Notes: a model not told the origin generated them from the letters alone. 64,000 nt of DNA from JAJVID01 sp050247435 (GCA_050247435.1 JBFWUF010000020.1:59526-123525); one strand, 5' to 3'. Positions 1 through 10,416 are shown, counted from the first letter of the stretch. Program-made: numbers and translations.

Positions 1-624
1 GTTGCAGTAGCGGCCATACGGGTGCAGCACGAATGTGTTCGGCGGAATGAGTTGGCCCCAATTGTTTTGCCGGTCGGTGATGAACTTGACCTCGCTCAGC
101 GTCTCGTGGCGGCCGTGGAACCAAACATCCAGGCGATATTGAAACGGCAGGTTTGGCTGATAGCTTTCCGGCACTATCAGCCCGTAAGGCTGCACCGAAC
201 CGTCAATCTCCGACACGTAGCCGCGCACGACCAATCCGGCCTGTGTTTTCCACGGCGCGCGGCCTGAGCGCAGATCGAAGGCGCGCTCCATTCCCTGCTT
301 AATCTGCCAATGCGCGGCCTTGATCTCTTCGGGCTTGAAGAATTCGTTATAGGCCAGCGCATAACGAACCGCGTTGTGAAAAATCTGAACGTCGGGCAAC
401 AGTTCGAGCAGCACGGTGTTATTTCTTAGCTCAACGCGCAACTCTTCAATTTCGCGCCCAAGCCTTGCGACGCCCGCTTCGAGTTCGGCGCGGTCGGCGG
501 CGGAGACTTTGATGCCCGCAGGCGGGAGGCGGCGAACATTGTTGGGATTGTTTTGCTGCGCTGTGATTGACGATGCGGCAATTGACGCGAAGAACAGGAA
601 CAGAGCGATGGGTCGTGCGAGCAT
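1..624 (-). CDS. Secreted alpha/beta-hydrolase-type esterase/peptidase, N-terminal 208 residues (gene runs off the left edge)
   Basis: The reading frame opens at 624 with a strong AGGAGG at 632-637 and stays open to base 1, so only the N-terminal part is present. Residues 1-22 form a hydrophobic signal peptide (FLFFASIAASSITAQ), so export is expected. The segment around residues 135-180 carries a GSVQPYGLIVPESY stretch followed by RLDVWFHGRHE. This resembles the beta-strand and oxyanion-loop region before the catalytic domain in the prolyl-oligopeptidase-like secreted esterases of Acidobacteria, Planctomycetes and Verrucomicrobia. The nucleophile region lies outside the window. The gene at 35141-36685 has a comparable QPYRFYVPTNY...HG region, so the two may be paralogues. 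The class is fairly sure; the substrate is unknown. Confidence 0.7.
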   Translation of the reverse strand, partial: MLARPIALFLFFASIAASSITAQQNNPNNVRRLPPAGIKVSAADRAELEAGVARLGREIEELRVELRNNTVLLELLPDVQIFHNAVRYALAYNEFFKPEEIKAAHWQIKQGMERAFDLRSGRAPWKTQAGLVVRGYVSEIDGSVQPYGLIVPESYQPNLPFQYRLDVWFHGRHETLSEVKFITDRQNNWGQLIPPNTFVLHPYGRYCN

Positions 625-642
625 TGGCGCGCCTCCTGATTG

Positions 643-1101
643 TTACAAAATCAATTCGAGAAAAGATGTTCCGACGATCGGGTTGTGACGATAAGGCGGA
701 ATCTCCCTGAAGCCAAGAGATTCGTAAAGCGCCTGAGCGCTCTTCATCGTGGGGAGCGTGTCCAGCCTCATCCTCGCATACTCAATTCGGCGAGCTTCCG
801 TGATGATCGCCTCAGCAAGCTTTCGTCCCAGATTCAGGCCGCGAAACTCCGGCCTGACATAGAGCCGCTTCATTTCGCAGACGCCTTCCTCAAGCCGCCG
901 CAGCGCGATGCAGCCTGCGGTCTTGCCTTCGTGAGCCGCGATGAGCAAACAACCACCGGGCGGCGCGTAATCGCCGGGCAGCCTGGCCAGTTCTTCATCG
1001 AAATTCTGAAAGCTCAGGTCAACGCCCAACGACGCGGCGTATTCGACGAAAAGCTCGCGGACTTGCGGCAAATCATCTTCGAGTTTCATTTGCCTGATCA
1101 T
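643..1101 (-). CDS. GNAT family N-acetyltransferase
   Basis: A 152-residue protein with the GNAT fold, which transfers an acetyl group from acetyl-CoA to an amine. Motif A is visible as EFRGLNLGRKL around residue 87 (the Arg/Gln-x-x-Gly-x-Gly/Ala acetyl-CoA loop), followed by a helix and the ALYESLGFREI motif B. The start at 1101 is chosen because GGAGG lies seven bases upstream and the GNAT fold begins there. An upstream in-frame ATG at 1176 would add 25 residues encoded largely by a repeat and is rejected. It precedes the esterase at 1-624 by 18 bases and is probably cotranscribed with it. The acceptor substrate cannot be inferred. Confidence 0.88.
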   Translation of the reverse strand: MIRQMKLEDDLPQVRELFVEYAASLGVDLSFQNFDEELARLPGDYAPPGGCLLIAAHEGKTAGCIALRRLEEGVCEMKRLYVRPEFRGLNLGRKLAEAIITEARRIEYARMRLDTLPTMKSAQALYESLGFREIPPYRHNPIVGTSFLELIL

Positions 1102-1140
1102 CAACAAACCTCCAGCTATAACTCTCAAGAAAATGTTTTC

Positions 1141-2148
<1,008 letters not shown>

Positions 2149-2167
2149 TGATGAAGAACGCCGGGAT

Positions 2168-2596
2168 CTATTTCTTCGAGATCAGATAAAGGCCGAGCAG
2201 GCAGAACGCCACGCCAACCACGCTTCGCAACGACAGATGCTCTTTGAAAGCGATCAATCCGATGGGAATGAGCATTAGCGCGACACTGATGCTCATCACG
2301 ACCGAAGCCTCGCTGATATTCCATCCGGCGCGGTAAGCCAGCAGGAATCCGATTTCGATGACCGCCGCGCCCACGCCCAGGGTAATCACCGCCCAGTTCG
2401 ATTGTTTGATTGAATCGAGTAAAGAGCTTTCAGCGGGATCAACCGCCAGTCCAATGGCGCAGACCACGATGCCGACCGCATACGCGATGATGATCGCGGA
2501 AAAAGGACTGACCGTTCGGGGAACCGATTTCTGCGAAACGTGATACAGCACGCCTCCCATCACGGCCACTGCTATCGGAAGAATTGATGGTTTCAT
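2168..2596 (-). CDS. Half-size EamA-type (DMT) membrane protein
   Basis: A 142-residue protein with about five hydrophobic segments (PIAVAVMGGVLYHVS, SAIIIAYAVGIVVCAIGLA, WAVITLGVGAAVIEIGFLL, SVVMSISVALMLIPIGLIA, VVGVAFCLLGLYLIS). It is about half a typical DMT transporter and resembles the small DMT proteins that act as dimers. The ATG at 2596 overlaps the stop codon of the upstream acetyltransferase as ATGA, which argues for translational coupling and decides the start. The full-size EamA gene follows directly. Whether this protein works alone, as a homodimer or with its neighbour is unknown. Confidence 0.8.
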   Translation of the reverse strand: MKPSILPIAVAVMGGVLYHVSQKSVPRTVSPFSAIIIAYAVGIVVCAIGLAVDPAESSLLDSIKQSNWAVITLGVGAAVIEIGFLLAYRAGWNISEASVVMSISVALMLIPIGLIAFKEHLSLRSVVGVAFCLLGLYLISKK

Positions 2597-3129
2597 TGTG
2601 TCGAATTCGGGAGTGCTCTGGCCAGCCAGAAGTCGTTTTGCGCTTCGTCGCCCATTTGAAAAACGTGCGAGCCGACGATCTCGAATTTCCATTTGCGGTA
2701 AAAGGCGATTGCGCGCGGGTTATGTTCCCACACGCCCAGGAAGATCGTTTCATAGCAAGATTGTTTCGCCTGATCAAAACAAGCCTGCATCAACGTGTGC
2801 GCGACGCCGCCGCCATGAAATTGTTGATCAACGTAGAAGCGGATGATCTCAACCGGCGCATCGCCTTTCACGCAATCAGGAACTTCCCCGGCCAGCAGCT
2901 TGGCGTAGCCAGCAGACGCTCCTTCGATCTCGGCGATCAGAAACATCGCGCGCGGATCGGCCATCTCTGACGATATCTGCCGCACGGTGAAGGCTTGTGA
3001 CATATAAGCCTCCATGCTTTCTGGCGTGTTCGTCGGCGCAAAAGCGTCGTAAAACGTCCGCGCGGCAAGATCAGTCAGCGCTTCGACGTCATCAGCCGTG
3101 GCTATGCGGATTGATGGAGTAAGTTTCAT
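2593..3129 (-). CDS. GNAT family N-acetyltransferase
   Basis: A 178-residue GNAT protein. It has the N-terminal strand IRIATADDVEALTDLAART, motif A as DQQFHGGGVAHTLM near residue 103 (the acetyl-CoA loop), and motif B as GVWEHNPRAIAFYRKWKFE around 133-151. This pattern is typical of RimI/amine acetyltransferase-like proteins. It starts ten bases after the stop codon of the PhzF remnant and ends in a four-base overlap with the EamA gene, so it was probably the second gene of a phzF-GNAT-EamA-EamA operon whose first gene has been lost. Substrate unknown. Confidence 0.9.
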   Translation of the reverse strand: MKLTPSIRIATADDVEALTDLAARTFYDAFAPTNTPESMEAYMSQAFTVRQISSEMADPRAMFLIAEIEGASAGYAKLLAGEVPDCVKGDAPVEIIRFYVDQQFHGGGVAHTLMQACFDQAKQSCYETIFLGVWEHNPRAIAFYRKWKFEIVGSHVFQMGDEAQNDFWLARALPNSTQ

Positions 3130-3138
3130 CTTCAGAAT

Positions 3139-3351
3139 TCAGCAGAGCAGAGAGCCGCGCAGAACCGTCACGGCATTGCCACCGAGAATGACCCTGTCGC
3201 CATTGAACCGAACACTCACTTCGCCGCCGCGCGCGGAGGCTTGATACGCCGACATCTCGGTCTTGCCCAATTTCGCGGCCCAGTACGGAGTCAGCATGCA
3301 ATGCGCCGATCTGGTCGCAGAGCCTTCATCAATCTGAATGCCTGCTTTGTG
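3139..3351 (-). pseudogene. 3' remnant of a PhzF-family (phenazine biosynthesis-like) gene
   Basis: An open stretch of about 70 codons on the minus strand ends in TGA at 3139-3141 and is blocked upstream by an in-frame TAA at 3352-3354. The translation contains SAHCMLTPYWAAKLGKTE, then AYQASARGGEVSVRFNGD and AVTVLRGSLL. These match the C-terminal core of PhzF isomerase-like proteins (usual motif DPVTGSAHC, then QxSxRGG). No start codon with a ribosome-binding site precedes it, and the N-terminal two thirds of a PhzF protein (about 200 residues) is absent. I read it as a truncated gene. Confidence 0.75.
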
Positions 3352-3710
3352 TTAGCGAACCGGTTTGCGGAAAGAGAATACACAACAAACAAAGTAATCG
3401 CCTAGCGGGTTCGGGCTGTGCGGCCAGGCTCGCGCCTTCCGAAAAAGAAATGTGAGAGTGGGGAGCATAAATTTGTTGACACAGAGACTCCACCTGCAAT
3501 AAACATAGCGCGTGTGGCTCACAGCCCGCGAATTTAGCCCCAACTGACAGAACTCCTTCAAATCGCCTCACTAGGAAATTGCCGACCCTCGATTGGCGCT
3601 GGTTGCTGGCCCCGAATAATCCGAACAACAAATCCGCCCCGTTCCAAACTTGCCGCGCAGGCTGGTTAATGGTGTCCATTGGCCGTCATCGGCCATCGAG
3701 AGGAAAAAAC
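3352..3710. other. Gene-free stretch between the PhzF remnant and the phosphatase gene
   Basis: About 360 bases without a convincing gene. Short open frames on both strands show no family signature. The segment lies where the missing 5' part of the PhzF gene would have been, so it may be replaced or decayed sequence. The ribosome-binding site of the phosphatase (GAGAGGAAA) is at its right end. Confidence 0.5.
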
Positions 3711-4286
3711 ATGCGCAACACACCCATTCCCGATTCATATTGGCTGGTTCCCGGAAAATTGCTGGCGGGCGAATATCCGGGCGCGAAAACAGAAGACGAA
3801 GCCCGCCGAAAGCTGCGTGCCTTTCTGGACGCTGGCGTAACCTTCTTTCTCGATCTGACGGAGGAAGACGAAGGGCTTGAGCCTTATGCTCCGCTTCTGC
3901 TGCAAGAGGCGGAGAAGAGCAATCTTGCAATTGCGCATAAGCGTCTGGCGATTCCCGATCTGTCAGTGCCGTCGAGCGAACTGATGCGCGAGATCCAGCA
4001 GGTAATCGTCAGCGCGCTTGATGCAAGGCACATAGTGTACATGCATTGTTGGGGCGGTATTGGCCGCACGGGGACAGTCGTTGGTTGCTATTTGGTGGAG
4101 CAGGAGATGAGCGGAGCCGAAGCTCTCGCCGAAATCCGGCGTTTGCGGCGGGGAATCCCGGACGGTTGGAGAAAGTCACCCGAAACTCAGACTCAGGAGG
4201 ATTTTGTGAAAAGCTGGCGGAGTTCCGTGATTCACAGACTGGCGCAGGAGAATACGGGAGATTTTGTGAAAGCCGCGCAGAGGTGA
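3711..4286 (+). CDS. Protein tyrosine/dual-specificity phosphatase
   Basis: A 191-residue phosphatase of the cysteine-based superfamily. The P-loop HCWGGIGRTG at 112-121 contains the CX5R signature, with Cys113 as nucleophile and Arg119 binding phosphate. Asp83 in IPDLSVP is a plausible general acid. The N terminus (PDSYWLVPGKLLAGEYPG) is characteristic of bacterial DSP-like proteins. I start at 3711, where GAGAGGAAAAAAC precedes the ATG; an open frame extending back to 3579 has no ribosome-binding site or conserved sequence. It stands alone; the substrate (phosphoprotein or phosphoinositide-like) is unknown. Confidence 0.9.
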   Translation: MRNTPIPDSYWLVPGKLLAGEYPGAKTEDEARRKLRAFLDAGVTFFLDLTEEDEGLEPYAPLLLQEAEKSNLAIAHKRLAIPDLSVPSSELMREIQQVIVSALDARHIVYMHCWGGIGRTGTVVGCYLVEQEMSGAEALAEIRRLRRGIPDGWRKSPETQTQEDFVKSWRSSVIHRLAQENTGDFVKAAQR

Positions 4287-4366
4287 GCTGTGTTCGAATT
4301 CGTTTTCGGCAACGAACCGAGCGCGTTGATGAGCGCACGATCTCAGCGATAGCGCGCGATAAACAC

Positions 4367-4404
4367 AAAGCAAAACGGGCGGCAGATGCCGCCCATTTTG
4401 CTTT
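4367..4404. terminator. Bidirectional rho-independent terminator
   Basis: A hairpin with arms AAAGCAAAACGGGCGGC and GCCGCCCATTTTGCTTT around an AGAT loop, with an A run on one side and a T run on the other. It lies between the convergent phosphatase gene and tRNA-Lys and can serve both. Confidence 0.85.
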
Positions 4405-4412
4405 TATTGCGA

Positions 4413-4485
4413 TGGGCCGTGTAGGACTCGAACCTACGACCCGTTGATTAAGAGTCAACTGCTCTACCAACTGAGCTAACGGCCC
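4413..4485 (-). tRNA. tRNA-Lys (anticodon CTT)
   Basis: The minus strand reads GGGCCGTTAGCTCAGTTGG and folds as a cloverleaf. The acceptor stem is GGGCCGT/ACGGCCC, the anticodon stem GTTGA/TCAAC encloses loop CTCTTAA (anticodon CTT, codon AAG), and the T arm contains GGTTCGAGTCC. The discriminator base is A and CCA is not encoded. A sigma70-type promoter is found upstream at 4530-4558. Confidence 0.97.
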
Positions 4486-4529
4486 TTTTTTAAAGGTTGA
4501 TGATCAAAGTGGATCAATCAGCGGGGCGT

Positions 4530-4558
4530 ATTCTTGACGATGCGAAAGTTGTTGTCAA
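4530..4558 (-). promoter_or_regulatory. Sigma70-type promoter for tRNA-Lys
   Basis: On the minus strand a consensus TTGACA (4558-4553) is followed after 17 bases by AAGAAT (4535-4530). The expected transcription start is about 40 bases before the tRNA. Prediction from spacing and consensus only. Confidence 0.6.
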
Positions 4559-4643
4559 GATAGCGTCAAAAGCCCTCTGATCCGCCGGCGCTGTGGTTCA
4601 TTTGCCCTGATGTTGACCTGTGAAAAAGCCAAGACTATCAACG

Positions 4644-4829
4644 TCACGACATCGAGCGCGACATCAAATCCAATTTATCTCCGATCTGTTGCAGCAGATT
4701 GGCTAGATTCATGCCCATACCGGTGAGATAAATGAGAACGATTGTGCCGATCAAAACCAGCAGGAGTGAGTATTCGACCATATCCTGGCCGCGCTCTTCG
4801 GTGAGGAATTGTTCTAGTTTGTTGATCAT
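4644..4829 (-). CDS. Flp-family type IVb pilin
   Basis: A 61-residue prepilin. The processing site RG/QDMVEY is present, with Glu at +5 and Tyr at +6 of the predicted mature protein. A hydrophobic stretch SLLLVLIGTIVLIYL forms the pilus-core helix. Flp pilins are cleaved by a TadV-like prepilin peptidase and assembled into thin tad fimbriae. No tad assembly genes are in this window, so the pilin is an orphan here. The ATG at 4829 has only a weak ribosome-binding site. Confidence 0.9.
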   Translation of the reverse strand: MINKLEQFLTEERGQDMVEYSLLLVLIGTIVLIYLTGMGMNLANLLQQIGDKLDLMSRSMS

Positions 4830-5159
4830 TTTGTTTAGCTCGTTTTCTTTTTGGTTTCTGCACGGGCGTTATTTTGATCAAAAACAGTAGAGCATTCGCG
4901 CGGGCCAGTTATCTGGGGACAACGATGCTTTGGCCGCCTTCCACAATTACTGTTGAACTGCGATAGAAGGCGAATGCAAAAGGGCGCGCGAATATATGTC
5001 AGATTAAGGGGTCGGCAGGATCAAGGCAACCGGGAGGAGACAATTAACGGCAAAGAGCATCGGCGCCATGATTATTCGGGGGGCCGCAAACCTGCGTAAA
5101 ACGACAAACAGTGGATCGGCGCAGGTTGCTGGCCGAAAAGCGGGGAAATACTAGCAGGT
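4830..5159. other. Gene-free stretch downstream of the coiled-coil gene and upstream of the pilin
   Basis: About 330 bases, presumably holding the pilin promoter and leader. I see no protein family signature, RNA gene or strong hairpin. Confidence 0.4.
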
Positions 5160-5441
5160 TTATTTGTTTTTGAACACCTCCGTGCGCAGTTCCTGCTCAC
5201 GAATCATGGCGTTTCGCAGAAGCGTCTCACTTTGGGCGATTGATCTTTCCGCTCTCGCCAGTTCTTCGCGCAGGGTGCGAACCTCGGCTTGAAGTTCCGC
5301 GATGTAGCCGAGCGCCCGGCGCAGTCTTTGCTCGTGCGCCAGTTCGAATAGAGAGACATTGTTATGTGATTTTTCGATGCGCTTCTCGAAGGGTTCTGCT
5401 TCGATAAGTGATTGATTGACTAGTTGAATCGCTGCACTCAT
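5160..5441 (-). CDS. Small coiled-coil protein of unknown function
   Basis: A 93-residue protein with GGAG nine bases before the ATG at 5441. Residues 35-85 are a continuous charged helix (LRRALGYIAELQAEVRTLRE) with heptad-like leucines, so a coiled coil is likely. There is no signal peptide or membrane segment. I do not recognise a family. It shares orientation with the Flp pilin downstream, but over 300 bases separate them. Confidence 0.6.
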   Translation of the reverse strand: MSAAIQLVNQSLIEAEPFEKRIEKSHNNVSLFELAHEQRLRRALGYIAELQAEVRTLREELARAERSIAQSETLLRNAMIREQELRTEVFKNK

Positions 5442-6191
5442 TGTTGATTCTCCTGTTTGCCTTATTTGTTTTTATTAGTTGTTGATCGGGGTCTCGTTGA
5501 GTTCACTCAATAGGCTGGCCGTGAAATTGGCGATTGGCTTAGCTCAACGTTGTCGCTACCACTTCGGGGGCTGGCCGTTTCCCTTGCAAACGAAACATCC
5601 TGTCCAACAAGGTCAACGACACAGCCTTAGAATGACTCGACCCACTTCAGGTTGCCCGCGCGTCTGTTTATGCGATTGCTCGGGCGTTTAACCGCCAGCC
5701 ATTCATCGCTGTTATTCAGCGATAGGTGGCGAATTAAGAATGAAAGCATTTACTCCAAATAACCTGAAAGACCAACAACAAATGATGAACCGTTATGGGC
5801 TAATCAGATCAGCCTTATCGGATTCAGGGGGCGGCGAGGAGATTTCCAGCGATCAATTCACAGGGTGTTTTTCTATTTGACGTTTTGAGTTTGAAGGCTC
5901 TTGGGCTTGTGGGGAGAGCAGAGCAAGAACCGACGGACAAATCTTTAACTGCTAGATCGGGAACATCTGTAAGGCGGGGCAATCTTCGTACGCGGCGCAT
6001 AATAGCACATACACTTCTTCACGCGAAGAAATTTTTGCCGAGGTCAATAAATTTTTGCTTGAGGCTGATCTGGGTTCGGGGCAGCCAGCGCATAGTTGCC
6101 AATCATCCGCCCTGAACCGGATGAGCCGATGAAGTTGTGTTAAGATCACAGCCCAATCGCTGATTATTTTCACGGAGGTATTTATATAAAA
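5442..6191. other. Long intergenic region upstream of folD
   Basis: About 750 bases. Two short plus-strand open frames (5479-5691 and 5885-6115) have composition and sequence typical of non-coding frames and match no family I know. No terminator or RNA fold is obvious. The far right holds the GGAGG of folD at about 6174-6178. Confidence 0.4.
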
Positions 6192-7115
6192 ATGGCGGCG
6201 CAATTATTGAACGGCGCAGCGGTGGCGGAGGAGATCAAACGAGACGTGGCCGCGCGCGTGAAGGAGATGGAACCACGCAGAATCAAGCCAGGCCTTGCGG
6301 CGGTGATTGTCGGAGACGACCCCGCCTCGAAAGTTTATGTAGGCAGCAAGGTCAAGACTTGCCAAACGCTGGGGCTGCATTCGGAGAAATACGAATTTCC
6401 GGCTAAGACGACCACGGAAGAGTTGTTGGCGCTGGTCGAACATCTGAATCAACGCGACGACATTGACGGCATACTTGTTCAACTGCCTTTGCCGAAACAG
6501 ATCGAAACGCGTCGTATCCTGGAAGCGGTTGATCCGGCGAAAGACGTGGATGGGTTTCACGCGGTCAACGTCGGTCGTCTGGTTCGTGGCGAAGAGTCTC
6601 TCGTCCCATGCACTCCAGCGGGAATCATTGAGATGCTCGACTACTATCAAATTCAGCTCGAAGGCGCGCACGCTGTCGTCGTCGGGCGCAGCGACATCGT
6701 GGGCAAACCGATGTCAATGCTTCTACTCCACAGAAACGCGACAGTTACTATCTGTCATTCGCGCACGCGTAATCTGCCCGAAGTCGCTCGTCAAGCCGAC
6801 ATATTGGTGGCGGCAATCGGGCGCGCCGCCATGATCACCGGCGATTTCGTCCGCGAAGGCGCGGTTGTGGTGGATGTCGGAATGAACAATGTAACAACGG
6901 CGGACGAGGTCAATCGCATTTTCTCAGAGTCCGAGATTCCAAAACGGATGGAGGCTTTGAGCAAACGCGGGTCCACGCTGGTCGGGGATGTTGAGCCACG
7001 GACAGTCGCCGAGCGCGCTTCGTGGTTGACGCCGGTTCCCGGAGGGGTTGGCCCGCTGACGATTGCGATGCTGATGAAAAATACGTTGCGCGCCGCCGAG
7101 ATGCGGCGCGGTTAA
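6192..7115 (+). CDS. folD: Bifunctional methylenetetrahydrofolate dehydrogenase/methenyltetrahydrofolate cyclohydrolase
   Basis: FolD (307 residues) interconverts 5,10-methylene-THF, 5,10-methenyl-THF and 10-formyl-THF in one-carbon metabolism, in the cytosol. Hallmarks are YVGSK with the catalytic lysine at about 53, GILVQLPLP, the VDGFH motif near 120, PCTPAGIIEML, the Rossmann GRSDIVGKPMS near 165 and PVPGGVGPLT near the C terminus. Between DVGMN and LVGDVE there is an extra charged loop of about 25 residues compared with short FolD proteins. GGAGG precedes the ATG with a rather long spacer. coaE follows 34 bases later and is probably cotranscribed. Confidence 0.97.
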   Translation: MAAQLLNGAAVAEEIKRDVAARVKEMEPRRIKPGLAAVIVGDDPASKVYVGSKVKTCQTLGLHSEKYEFPAKTTTEELLALVEHLNQRDDIDGILVQLPLPKQIETRRILEAVDPAKDVDGFHAVNVGRLVRGEESLVPCTPAGIIEMLDYYQIQLEGAHAVVVGRSDIVGKPMSMLLLHRNATVTICHSRTRNLPEVARQADILVAAIGRAAMITGDFVREGAVVVDVGMNNVTTADEVNRIFSESEIPKRMEALSKRGSTLVGDVEPRTVAERASWLTPVPGGVGPLTIAMLMKNTLRAAEMRRG

Positions 7116-7149
7116 TTGGCTGCGCGAAAGCGCAAAAGTCTATCTGCAA

Positions 7150-7761
7150 ATGCTAAAAGTCGGACTGACAGGCGGGATCGCCACCGGCAAGTCTTATGTG
7201 TTGGGTGTGCTTAGCGAATTGGGTTGTGAAGTGATTGACGCGGACACCATCGCTCATCAGGTGATCGAACCGGGCCGCCCTGCCTACCTGGATATCGTTA
7301 ATCATTTCGGTGGCGAGATACTCAACGAAGGCGGCGCGATAAATCGCGCCGCGCTAGGAGCTATAATTTTTAGTAACAAAACTGCGCGCGAAACGCTCAA
7401 TGCGATTGTCCACCCGCGAATTTACGAGTCGCAGGTGGAATGGTTTGAACAAATCGCCCGCCGCGATCCCGCCGCCATCGCTGTTGTTGACGCGGCGTTG
7501 ATGATCGAGACCGGCTCCTATCGCCGCTTCGACAAATTGATCGTCGTCTACTGCGACCTCGAATTGCAGCTTCAGCGATTGATGGAGCGCAACAGCTTCA
7601 CGCGCGAACAGGCTTTGGCCAGAATCTCGGCTCAAATGCCATCCGAAGAGAAATTGAAATACGCCGACTACTCGATCAATACATCGAACGGGTTTGAAGA
7701 TACCCGGCGACAGGCTGAGAAAATCCACGAAGAGTTGCGTAGCCTTCAATCTGAATCCTGA
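7150..7761 (+). CDS. coaE: Dephospho-CoA kinase
   Basis: CoaE (203 residues) phosphorylates the 3'-hydroxyl of dephospho-CoA, the last step of coenzyme A synthesis. The P-loop GGIATGKS is at residues 8-15, followed by the ELGCEVIDADTIAHQV motif that binds substrate and by HPRI near 92. Length and order of motifs are typical. It sits between folD and an aldo/keto reductase with short gaps, all on the plus strand. Confidence 0.96.
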   Translation: MLKVGLTGGIATGKSYVLGVLSELGCEVIDADTIAHQVIEPGRPAYLDIVNHFGGEILNEGGAINRAALGAIIFSNKTARETLNAIVHPRIYESQVEWFEQIARRDPAAIAVVDAALMIETGSYRRFDKLIVVYCDLELQLQRLMERNSFTREQALARISAQMPSEEKLKYADYSINTSNGFEDTRRQAEKIHEELRSLQSES

Positions 7762-7778
7762 TCGCCAAATGAGGAAAG

Positions 7779-8900
7779 ATGATCCAGCTTGGCAAAGCCA
7801 CAACCGCGGGGACGTCGAATTACAAAGAACGCTTTGCGGGCGTCGTCGCCGAAGGCCATTTCCGTCAGTCGCAAGGCTTGTGGATGTCGTCAATCGGCCT
7901 CGGATCTTACCTGGGCGCTCCTGATGAACGAACCGACGAGGCTTACCGGAACGCTGTCAAGCGCGCCGCCGAATTGGGCTGCAACGTCTTCGATACAGCC
8001 GCCAACTATCGTTATCAGCGCAGTGAGCGAAGCATCGGCGATGCGCTTGCGGCGATGTTCGCGCAAGGTCAGGCGTCGCGGGACGAGATCGTGGTCTCGA
8101 CCAAAGGCGGCTATATCCCGTTCGACACGACCCCGCCTCGCAGTCGGCAGGAGATGATGAGCTATCTCGAAGATACGTTCATAAAGCCGGGCATCTGCAA
8201 GTGGGATGACTTCGTGCAATCGAGCCATTGCATGACGCCTGCGTACCTGGCGCATCAGCTTAATCAGAGTCTGCGCAATCTGCGGCTCGAATGCGTTGAC
8301 ATCTATTACATTCACAATCCCGAATCCCAACTCGCGGAAGTTTCGCGTGAGGAGTTTTACAAGAGGCTGCGGGCCGCGTTCGAGTTTTTAGAAACGGCTG
8401 TGGCGGATGGCAGGATTTCAAACTACGGAACGGCCACGTGGAATGGCTATCGAGTGTCATCAGACAGCCCGGATTTTTTGTCGCTGGAATCATCGGTGAA
8501 CACGGCGCGCGAGGTGGCTGGCGATGACCACCACTTCAGAGTGATTCAATTGCCATTCAATCTGGCTATGACGGAGGCGTTTACCGGCGCCAATCAGACG
8601 CTCAACGGTAAAAAGGCCACGTTGCTGGAAGCCGGAGCGGAACTTGAGATCACGATTGTGGCCAGCGCCTCGATGCTGCAATCGCGCCTCTCTTCGGGAT
8701 TGCCGCCGGTTGTGGGCGCTTCTCTGCGTGGACTTCGCACGGACGCGCAGCGCGCAATTCAATTTACGCGTTCGACTCCCGGAATTGACGTTGCGCTCGT
8801 CGGGATGAGCGGCGTCGCGCACGTTGAAGAAAACATGGAGTTGGCGAAAATGCCTCCAGCCACGGCGGATGAGTTTCTGAGTCTGCTCAGCAACGGCTGA
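7779..8900 (+). CDS. Aldo/keto reductase family oxidoreductase
   Basis: A 373-residue TIM-barrel NADPH-dependent oxidoreductase. The catalytic tetrad is recognisable: Asp72 and Tyr77 in FDTAANY, Lys109 in VVSTKG and His179 in YYIHNPE. The C-terminal GVALVGMSG-like segment (about 345-353) is the cofactor-binding strand. It is longer than the usual 300-330 residues because of an insertion around 115-165. GAGGAAAG directly precedes the ATG at 7779. It follows coaE by 17 bases. Physiological substrate unknown. Confidence 0.9.
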   Translation: MIQLGKATTAGTSNYKERFAGVVAEGHFRQSQGLWMSSIGLGSYLGAPDERTDEAYRNAVKRAAELGCNVFDTAANYRYQRSERSIGDALAAMFAQGQASRDEIVVSTKGGYIPFDTTPPRSRQEMMSYLEDTFIKPGICKWDDFVQSSHCMTPAYLAHQLNQSLRNLRLECVDIYYIHNPESQLAEVSREEFYKRLRAAFEFLETAVADGRISNYGTATWNGYRVSSDSPDFLSLESSVNTAREVAGDDHHFRVIQLPFNLAMTEAFTGANQTLNGKKATLLEAGAELEITIVASASMLQSRLSSGLPPVVGASLRGLRTDAQRAIQFTRSTPGIDVALVGMSGVAHVEENMELAKMPPATADEFLSLLSNG

Positions 8901-8959
8901 ACAAACTCAGAAAATGGTGAAATGTCGTTCGTCAAAGGACGTTTGCGAAGCAGGGGCGG

Positions 8960-8988
8960 TTGACAGCCCAAACCCGCTGAGATACTTT
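8960..8988 (+). promoter_or_regulatory. Sigma70-type promoter of gap
   Basis: TTGACA at 8960-8965, a 17-base spacer and TACTTT at 8983-8988. It is placed about 80 bases before the gap start codon in the 173-base gap after the reductase, so gap has its own transcript start. Confidence 0.65.
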
Positions 8989-9073
8989 GCTCGACTTCAA
9001 GCAGGGCATCAATTCCAGTCATGTCCGCCGCTTGATCAGATCAACACCCATCAATTCAAACAGGAGAAGAGAA

Positions 9074-10081
<1,008 letters not shown>

Positions 10082-10151
10082 GTTTGATCGGTAGCGCTCT
10101 CGGTAGAGAGTAACATTGAGCACCGCGACCAGTAGGGAGCGGGTGAAAATC

Positions 10152-10195
10152 AAAAAGCCGCGGCGCAAACTTCGAAATTTGCGCCGCGGCTTTTT
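10152..10195 (+). terminator. Rho-independent terminator after gap
   Basis: A perfect hairpin with arms AAAAAGCCGCGGCGCAAA and TTTGCGCCGCGGCTTTTT around a short CTTCGAAA-type loop, 70 bases after the gap stop codon. The flanking A and T runs make it usable from both directions, including for the tRNA-Gly transcript reading left. Confidence 0.93.
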
Positions 10196-10207
10196 ATTTA
10201 TAAATGC

Positions 10208-10283
<76 letters not shown>

Positions 10284-10314
10284 CAGGTTTGACAACTTGT
10301 CAAAAAGCGAACGT

Positions 10315-10343
10315 AAATTAGCACAACTGATTTTGGGCTGCAA
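10315..10343 (-). promoter_or_regulatory. Candidate promoter for tRNA-Gly
   Basis: Minus strand TTGCAG (10343-10338), 17-base spacer, TAATTT (10320-10315), about 33 bases before the tRNA 5' end. Prediction from consensus and position. Confidence 0.5.
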
Positions 10344-10416
10344 CACAGCTATCCAACGTTTGACGCTGGGTTGATTGTCTCGCCTTGATGCGCTGCGGCG
10401 CAGGCCGAGACTCTGA

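Noticed and set aside
3329..3679. Minus-strand open frame of 116 codons upstream of the PhzF remnant considered as the missing gene part
   Set aside because: It is in a different frame from the PhzF remnant and its translation has no PhzF or other recognisable motif.
5885..6115. Short plus-strand open frame before folD considered as a small gene
   Set aside because: No ribosome-binding site, no family signature and composition unlike neighbouring genes.
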